Assembly (NCBI GenBank): GCA_022825135.1
Contig: JAJDYN010000005.1
Location: 1-64,000, forward strand
Source of the DNA: Gemmatimonadota bacterium
GTDB taxonomy: Bacteria > Gemmatimonadota > Gemmatimonadetes > Longimicrobiales > Gaopeijiaceae
DNA: 64,000 nucleotides
Direction: 5' to 3'
In this document: one piece after another, positions 62,901-64,000 of the stretch
How the letters are laid out: each line of letters opens with the position of its first letter
How positions within the stretch are numbered: position 1 is the first letter of the stretch
Program-made: the position numbers and the translations under genes
The notes under the pieces: model-generated
The model's database searches: none
The model's input: the letters and a program-made list of their open reading frames with translations, nothing else
Told to the model about the DNA's origin: nothing

Positions 62901-64000
62901 TGCCGCGAAGCACCTCGGGAAGGGCGCCGGCGCAGCGCCGAAACAGCCCGATCTCGTTGGTAGCGTGCGGGAACCGCCCCGTTGTCTCGCTCAGAAACGC
63001 CTCGACGTGGGGCGGCATTTGATCCGGCAGCGGCTCGTCGGCTCCGATCGTTACGACGAAGCCCTCGTCCTTCGGCTGCAACACGCCTGAACGAGCCAGT
63101 ATCGCGAGCATCCGGCGCAACAGATTCGTGTGCTCGGGCAGGACTTCCAGGCGCACGCACAGCTCTTCGGGGTCGACGACCTCGCCTGCCCTGCGCTCCC
63201 ACCCCAGTGCCTGGAGCGCCGAAAGCGCGTAGCACCACGACACCCGCTCCATAACACCCTGCAGGTCGGTCTCGTCCGCGACCTCGACTCCCTCGTCGGC
63301 GAGATAATCGGAAAACGGCTTCGAGCGGGAGGCCGCGGCCGACGGACTCGGGAGGAAGTCCGCCGCCGGCATGCCCGGCGGCAAGGCGCGGTCCCGCCAT
63401 ACGACCTCGTAGAGCAACTCCTCCAACCCCTCCACGGCGGGGAGCAAGGCACTCCGCGTCGCCCGCTTCACCGTGTACCCGTTCAGCGTGCCGATCGGGG
63501 ATCCGCCGAGGTCGTAGAGGGTGATGTCCGCGCTCAGCACTTCGGGGATTCCGGTGCCCGCGCCGTCCGGCGCCTCCCTCATGCGGACATGGCAGAACAG
63601 CCGCTCGGGCAGTTGTTCCGGCACCGAGAGGCGCTCCCACCCGAAGGGCAGATAGGTGACGTCGTCGTCGGACCCGAAGGTCTCGCGGGCTGCACCCATC
63701 ACCTGAAAGCACCCGTCCAGGACGAGCGGATGAAACGCCAACCCGGCGCGACCGGCGGACGCCGGGAGTGACACTTCGCCGAAGGCCTCGCCCGGCCCGG
63801 CCCAAAGCGCCTCCAATGTGCGGAAGGAGGGGCCGAGATCGATCCCGACCTCCGCCTTGGCGCTGTAGTAGGCCGGAAGATCCACCGGCGCCAGATCCGT
63901 CCTGAGCCGCGCGAGATCCGGCGATGCGGCGAGCGGCGGATCCGCACCGGCGCCGGTCGAGACCCGGCCCTCCGCGTGCAGCGTCCATTCCTCGTCGGCG
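56938..64000 (-). CDS. Modular reducing type I polyketide synthase, 3' part (5' end beyond window)
   Basis: The frame is open through the right edge, so this is the C-terminal 2,354 or so residues of a larger protein. Numbering from 63885, the order is: DH C-terminal half (H-P-L-V-L-D-G-C-F-Q, residues 53-62); C-methyltransferase (V-L-E-V-G-A-G-I-G-S, about 385); enoylreductase (H-A-G-A-G-G-V-G, about 925); ketoreductase (V-T-G-G-L-G-G-I-G, about 1113); ACP (D-L-G-M-D-S1419-L); ketosynthase (about 1490-1910, Cys1663, H in E-A-H-G-A-G-S and K-T-N-I-G-H); AT-like region (about 1960-2290) ending P-G-Y-P-F-Q-R-E-R-Y-W. The upstream part forms a fully reducing, C-methylating module. In the AT the GHSxG serine motif reads G-R-G-V-G (2148-2152), so it is probably inactive. 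No ACP follows it. The KR tyrosine position reads His1258. Confidence 0.85.
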   Translation of the reverse strand, partial: ADEEWTLHAEGRVSTGAGADPPLAASPDLARLRTDLAPVDLPAYYSAKAEVGIDLGPSFRTLEALWAGPGEAFGEVSLPASAGRAGLAFHPLVLDGCFQVMGAARETFGSDDDVTYLPFGWERLSVPEQLPERLFCHVRMREAPDGAGTGIPEVLSADITLYDLGGSPIGTLNGYTVKRATRSALLPAVEGLEELLYEVVWRDRALPPGMPAADFLPSPSAAASRSKPFSDYLADEGVEVADETDLQGVMERVSWCYALSALQALGWERRAGEVVDPEELCVRLEVLPEHTNLLRRMLAILARSGVLQPKDEGFVVTIGADEPLPDQMPPHVEAFLSETTGRFPHATNEIGLFRRCAGALPEVLRGNADPLSLLFGDAEPTAADLYRRAAVWRAANRMLGEVVRTLVDESPEGRRLRVLEVGAGIGSATEYVLPELPAGRFDYMYTDISAGFFAEAEARFADASIDYRVLDIEKDPVDQGFEAHGYDLVIAANVLHATRHLDETLAHCRTLLAPSGLLVALENQRGRGWMDLIFGQLDGWWRFDDRYRTDHALAGPDVWRRALADTGFAESEVLGLDLQEVAGLPDRGVIVAQGPAEIDLPEGVWVLAADRGSVAAELAAQLAAQNQRVVLAGDDPEAAATAAESETAIVAATVDIERRQSWRSLIEGLPSDVPFAGAVHLVAQDGHGMGATTADLATDAKRAAASALALVQGIGDADIVPEKGLWFVTRGAQVLERERTGQLAGAPLWGFGKVVAREAPQLQPRMLDLDAEAAKPQAVLADELLFPDSENHIVHRQGRRQTARLVRVGAGVQRLAPPDDADWVLAPGEGGAIEALRVQPLAPRALEPNEVRAAVEACGLNFLDVFRAMGLVEDEGLLGEEFCGRIVETGADVSSVSVGDRVAGFAFGTFGPEVVTREELVALAPPGVSAAALATIPSVFVTCVLSYELAGLKAGDRVLIHAGAGGVGLAGIQLAQAAGAEVFATASARKREYLRSIGVEHVFDSRSTAFGQDILDATGGAGVDVVLNSLTGEGFIEASLACLAEGGRFVELARRDILSEDEMAALRPDVAYAILDLYTLKQKHPAGPGAALNGVLARIATGELEPLRHIRWPLVETSAAMDYMRAARHIGKIVLTTPPVTGGRLRRDGTYLVTGGLGGIGLALAEWLAERGAGTVVLNSRRPPDAAAEEVIEALRARGFRIEVEIADVTDTAAFDAMLERIDGTLPPLAGVIHSVGVLSDAALGNQSWESFETVLWPKMLGAWHLHRATMGRDLDMFVLFSSVAGVLGNPGQANHAAANAFLDQLAAHRRALGLPGQAIAWGAWSELGEAEEQRERIAGRRAASGTGWFTPEQGFIAFERLLRQDATGAVVATVDWPVFGESVGGRPPFLEDLLAVAMDDDGSSSSEDLLAQLATTPAAQREGLLVSFVQREVQAVLRLPSMPAPKVGFFDLGMDSLMAVELRNRLNRTFSERYVAPNTLVFDYPTIDDLAGHLMDALAESATVPEPVPTTEPVPAPEPTSRPAPPPPAPREDDGIAIVGMACRFPGAPDLQAFWSQLEAGHDAVTGGRQDDGSWAGIAGDPAAGDSAWGRGGFVEGIDRFDARFFGMTPIGTRLMDPQQRLLLETSWRAFEDAGIDLESLRGSNTGVYAGIATSEYRDLMMLAGGQDLNYLGTASSMALGGIAYKLGLMGPTMPVVLNCAASLVAVHHAVTALRQREVDLALVGGVNAIFSLGLTREMVELGMLSPEGRCKTFDASADGSVRSEGCGMVVLKRLGEAETDGDRIWGVVRGTAVNQNGATAGPTVPNGRAQQRVIGEALERAGVAPGEVDYLEAHGAGSTLGDPIEVQSAAAVYGEGREPSRPLLIGSVKTNIGHLESAAGIAGLIKIMLSMKQGVIPKHLHFNSPNEHVDWNALPVRVTSEATRWPRDPDRPRRAGVSAFGISGTNAHLVVEGYEPPDDTSPAAGPPAGSAQTVGMPVPEPLTELPPASGDVNPRIVRVLPISGKTDEALRELAKRYLVWLDAHAQDLDAERGAADSLLSDMAWTAGVGRDHFPHRAGIVFDDAGSLREGLRAVAHSDGAMSSRAAATTPKLTFSYAAESGEWAGMAKTLYRTEPVVRAILDRCDQVFQEQRRGIALRDLVLGQATGNAEAIDPAWSQPAVFAFQCAVTALWASVGIRPHVVTGRGVGVLAAAWCAGVLGLEDGLRFASALGMDVREAAFPEIALSSPALSILSQVNGRAVGHAEALDVAYWREQARTPKLARESARALADLDVDLVLEIGASPGLGPVPLKDWANGPGRAPGTFEQWVAQAYDAGLPVTFTGLFAGEARRRISVPGYPFQRERYWFEPIT

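Noticed and set aside
60073-63090. Rightward 1,005-codon open frame
   Set aside because: Shadow of the PKS coding strand, which shows clear ER, KR and MT motifs in the other direction.

Overview
The window is a high-GC (roughly 65-70 %) chromosomal segment from a Gram-negative bacterium. It encodes a TibC-like glycosyltransferase 9 protein, heptose-sugar genes, an outer-membrane barrel protein and very many exported lipoproteins: six-bladed propellers, S9 and S15 peptidases, amidases, a DUF885 protein and an exported FAH-fold hydrolase. That mix is what I associate with Gemmatimonadota-type genomes. The assignment is inference from gene content only; there is no rRNA marker here.

Layout. 1-2.1 kb: tail of an IS630-type transposase and an AbiEi/AbiEii type IV toxin-antitoxin pair with an operator-like palindrome. 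2.2-7.9 kb: leftward cluster with a type III PKS, an ICMT-like methyltransferase, a class A serine hydrolase, a Tat-type FAD oxidoreductase and two membrane proteins. 8.2-12.1 kb: an outer-membrane barrel and propeller proteins. 12.1-15.9 kb: an XRE-PBP regulator preceded by a tandem palindrome, then modABC. 15.8-17.7 kb: a membrane S1 protease fused to FHA plus a stand-alone FHA protein. 18-27 kb: amidase, divergent acetolactate synthase subunits, S9 peptidase, exported FAH-fold protein. 27.2-37.9 kb: a defence-like island (hicB with a broken hicA; a 1,926-residue sacsin-type ATPase/DUF3883 protein translationally coupled to a coiled-coil membrane protein; an XRE-ImmA/IrrE regulator; a PD-(D/E)XK protein with a small partner). 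37.9-41.6 kb: DUF885 and S15-type hydrolases. 41.6-42.8 kb: a 1.1 kb mini-island bounded by an intact tRNA-Ala and a 40-bp copy of its 3' half, holding mntA and a frameshifted hepT. 43-48.7 kb: gmhB-hldA, then amidase, proline dehydrogenase and creatininase-family genes. 48.7-54.3 kb: a four-gene leftward operon (polyserine lipoprotein, Ig-repeat metalloprotease, GT9 with a cysteine cluster, HGD-type kinase). 54.7-64 kb: threonine-dehydratase-like enzyme, M50-like protease, a discrete acyl carrier protein, and the 3' part of a modular reducing type I PKS that runs off the window.

Most promising for new biology: (i) the 48.7-54.3 kb operon, which looks like a dedicated system for making, modifying and perhaps processing a serine-tract surface lipoprotein, with two ADP-heptose pathway genes 5 kb away; (ii) the PKS terminus, where a KS is followed by an AT-like domain that has lost its active-site serine and no ACP, next to a free-standing ACP; (iii) the giant sacsin/DUF3883 plus membrane coiled-coil gene pair. 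Three small toxin-antitoxin loci are at different states of repair: AbiE intact, HicA internally deleted, HepT with a one-base frameshift.
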